DNA of 6,131 bases from Spirochaetaceae bacterium (GTDB lineage: Bacteria; Spirochaetota; Spirochaetia; CADAEX01), in NCBI GenBank assembly GCA_009778835.1, contig WRFK01000100.1, positions 1-6,131 on the forward strand, given 5' to 3'. Numbering within the stretch: position 1 is the first letter of the stretch; each line of letters opens with the position of its first letter. The notes under the pieces are model-generated. The model was not told the DNA's origin. It saw only the letters and a list, made by a program, of their open reading frames with translations, and did no database searches. Below, piece after piece: positions 5,300 through 6,131 of this stretch. The position numbers and the translations under genes were made by a program.

Positions 5300-6131
5300 A
5301 AAACTCTTTAAACCAGTTTTTGAATCTCTCCTTAAAACTTGTCTCATTTGATAAAGTGATTTTTTTATCAAATTTTTCCATCATTTCATCCGTAAACATT
5401 ACAAGGCCGACTGCTGTTGAATACATTGGATTTCTATATTCTTCTACAAGACCGCCGCAGCCAGAAGGATATCCTGTTCGTACAGGAAGATTAAATATTT
5501 CTCCTGCAAGCTGTACAACTCCTGGCATAAGAGCGCCGCCGCCTGTAAGAACAATTCCGCTATTAAGCAGTTTTAAATAATTCTTTCTTTCAAGCTTGTT
5601 CTTTACCATTGAAAATATTTCAGCTACCCTTGGCTGGATAATTTCGCATATTTTTTTTCTTGCCATAGGAGCAGCAGGCCAGCCTCCCACACTTGGAATA
5701 ATAATATCTTCTTCATCCTCAATAAGAGATGTATAACAACAGCCTGATTCTACTTTTATTTTTTCAGCCATATCAAAAGGTATTTTCAAAACAATTGAAA
5801 GATCGTTTGTTATCTGTTTTCCTCCTATGGGAACAACATCTGTATGATATGGGGCGCCTTCATAGTTTACAATAATATCTGTTGTGCCGCCACCTATATC
5901 TATCATCAAAACTCCCATTTCTCTTTCATCAGATCGCAATACAGCTTTTGAAGAAGCAAGCGATTGCAAAACAACATTATCAACCCTGAATCCTGCCCGA
6001 TTCACGCATTTTATAAGATTTTGCGCAGAAGTAACTGAGCCTGTTATTATATGAACTTCTGACTCAAGTCTTATTCCGATCATTCCAAGAGGATCCCTTA
6101 TTCCTCCCTGGTCATCAACAATGAATTCCTG
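5295..6131 (-). CDS. ftsA: Cell division protein FtsA, C-terminal 278 residues; 5' end outside window
   Basis: Actin-like ATPase that anchors FtsZ filaments to the membrane and recruits later divisome proteins. The frame runs unbroken to the window edge; an internal ATG at 6083 is not the start, because the 16 codons before it (QEFIVDDQGGIRDPLG) match the FtsA family just ahead of the GMIGIRLE segment. About 130 N-terminal residues are therefore missing. Counted from the first visible residue: RLESEVHIIT (21-30), the phosphate-2 motif IDIGGGTTD (77-85), PIGGKQITNDLS (about 101-112), IIQPRVAEIF in subdomain 2B, and the adenosine motif VLTGGGALMPG (194-204). The last 12 residues (KERFKNWFKEFF) form an amphipathic helix of the kind that serves as membrane-targeting sequence. 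The GGWPAAP segment stands where many homologues have GGRPPR. The gene lies directly upstream of ftsZ. Identification is secure. Confidence 0.97.
   Translation of the reverse strand, partial: QEFIVDDQGGIRDPLGMIGIRLESEVHIITGSVTSAQNLIKCVNRAGFRVDNVVLQSLASSKAVLRSDEREMGVLMIDIGGGTTDIIVNYEGAPYHTDVVPIGGKQITNDLSIVLKIPFDMAEKIKVESGCCYTSLIEDEEDIIIPSVGGWPAAPMARKKICEIIQPRVAEIFSMVKNKLERKNYLKLLNSGIVLTGGGALMPGVVQLAGEIFNLPVRTGYPSGCGGLVEEYRNPMYSTAVGLVMFTDEMMEKFDKKITLSNETSFKERFKNWFKEFF

Noticed and set aside
5295..6083. Complete short FtsA-like protein starting at ATG 6083
   Set aside because: The frame stays open to the window edge, and the 16 preceding codons match FtsA. The gene is cut by the window and is not a short paralogue.
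1..6131. CRISPR array, tRNA/rRNA, riboswitch or a new defence system
   Set aside because: Coding sequence covers nearly the whole window. I saw no spaced direct repeats or structured RNA leader, and there is no untranslated stretch longer than 52 bases to hold one.

Overview
The window is a compact run of six protein genes, all on the minus strand. In the direction of transcription (from high to low coordinates) they are ftsA (5' end outside the window), ftsZ, a Xer-type tyrosine recombinase, a TPR lipoprotein, dprA/smf, and topA (3' end outside the window). No gap is longer than 52 bases. Several junctions overlap (xer/TPR by 4 bases, dprA/topA by 8 bases, TPR/dprA by up to 14). I see no terminator between the genes, so I read the block as one operon or a nested transcription unit. 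There are no tRNA or rRNA genes, insertion sequences, CRISPR arrays or phage genes. Plus-strand open frames are antisense shadows of these genes.

Organism. The DNA is AT-rich (mid-30s % GC by eye). The order ftsA-ftsZ-...-TPR protein-dprA resembles the division cluster of spirochaetes as I remember it: in Borrelia, ftsA, ftsZ, a TPR protein and smf run in that order, and in Treponema, ftsA/ftsZ lie close to smf and topA. The loose lipobox (Leu-Phe-Ser-Cys) of the TPR protein also fits a spirochaete. I infer an AT-rich member of the Spirochaetes with moderate confidence. This rests on memory of gene order, not on a database search.

Layout. 5295-6131: C-terminal two thirds of FtsA, the actin-like membrane anchor of the Z ring. 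5243-5294: a very AT-rich 52-base spacer with a possible weak promoter, a 9-bp tandem repeat and a strong ribosome binding site for ftsZ. 4064-5242: complete FtsZ. 4029-4063: a short spacer with a 12-codon reading frame that abuts the xer start. 3057-4028: Xer recombinase with a TTG start. 2347-3060: lipoprotein with four TPR-like repeats. 1338-2360: DprA. 1-1345: N-terminal 448 residues of DNA topoisomerase I.

How they fit together. FtsA and FtsZ build the division ring. Xer recombinases resolve chromosome dimers at division, topoisomerase I controls supercoiling, and DprA loads RecA on single-stranded DNA. The operon therefore combines cytokinesis with chromosome processing. The TPR lipoprotein is the only member without a known role. 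The window is mostly conserved housekeeping content, and I do not see a clearly new system. The points most worth a second look are the TPR lipoprotein, the xer start region, an insertion in the Xer N-terminal domain, and the C-termini of DprA and FtsZ.
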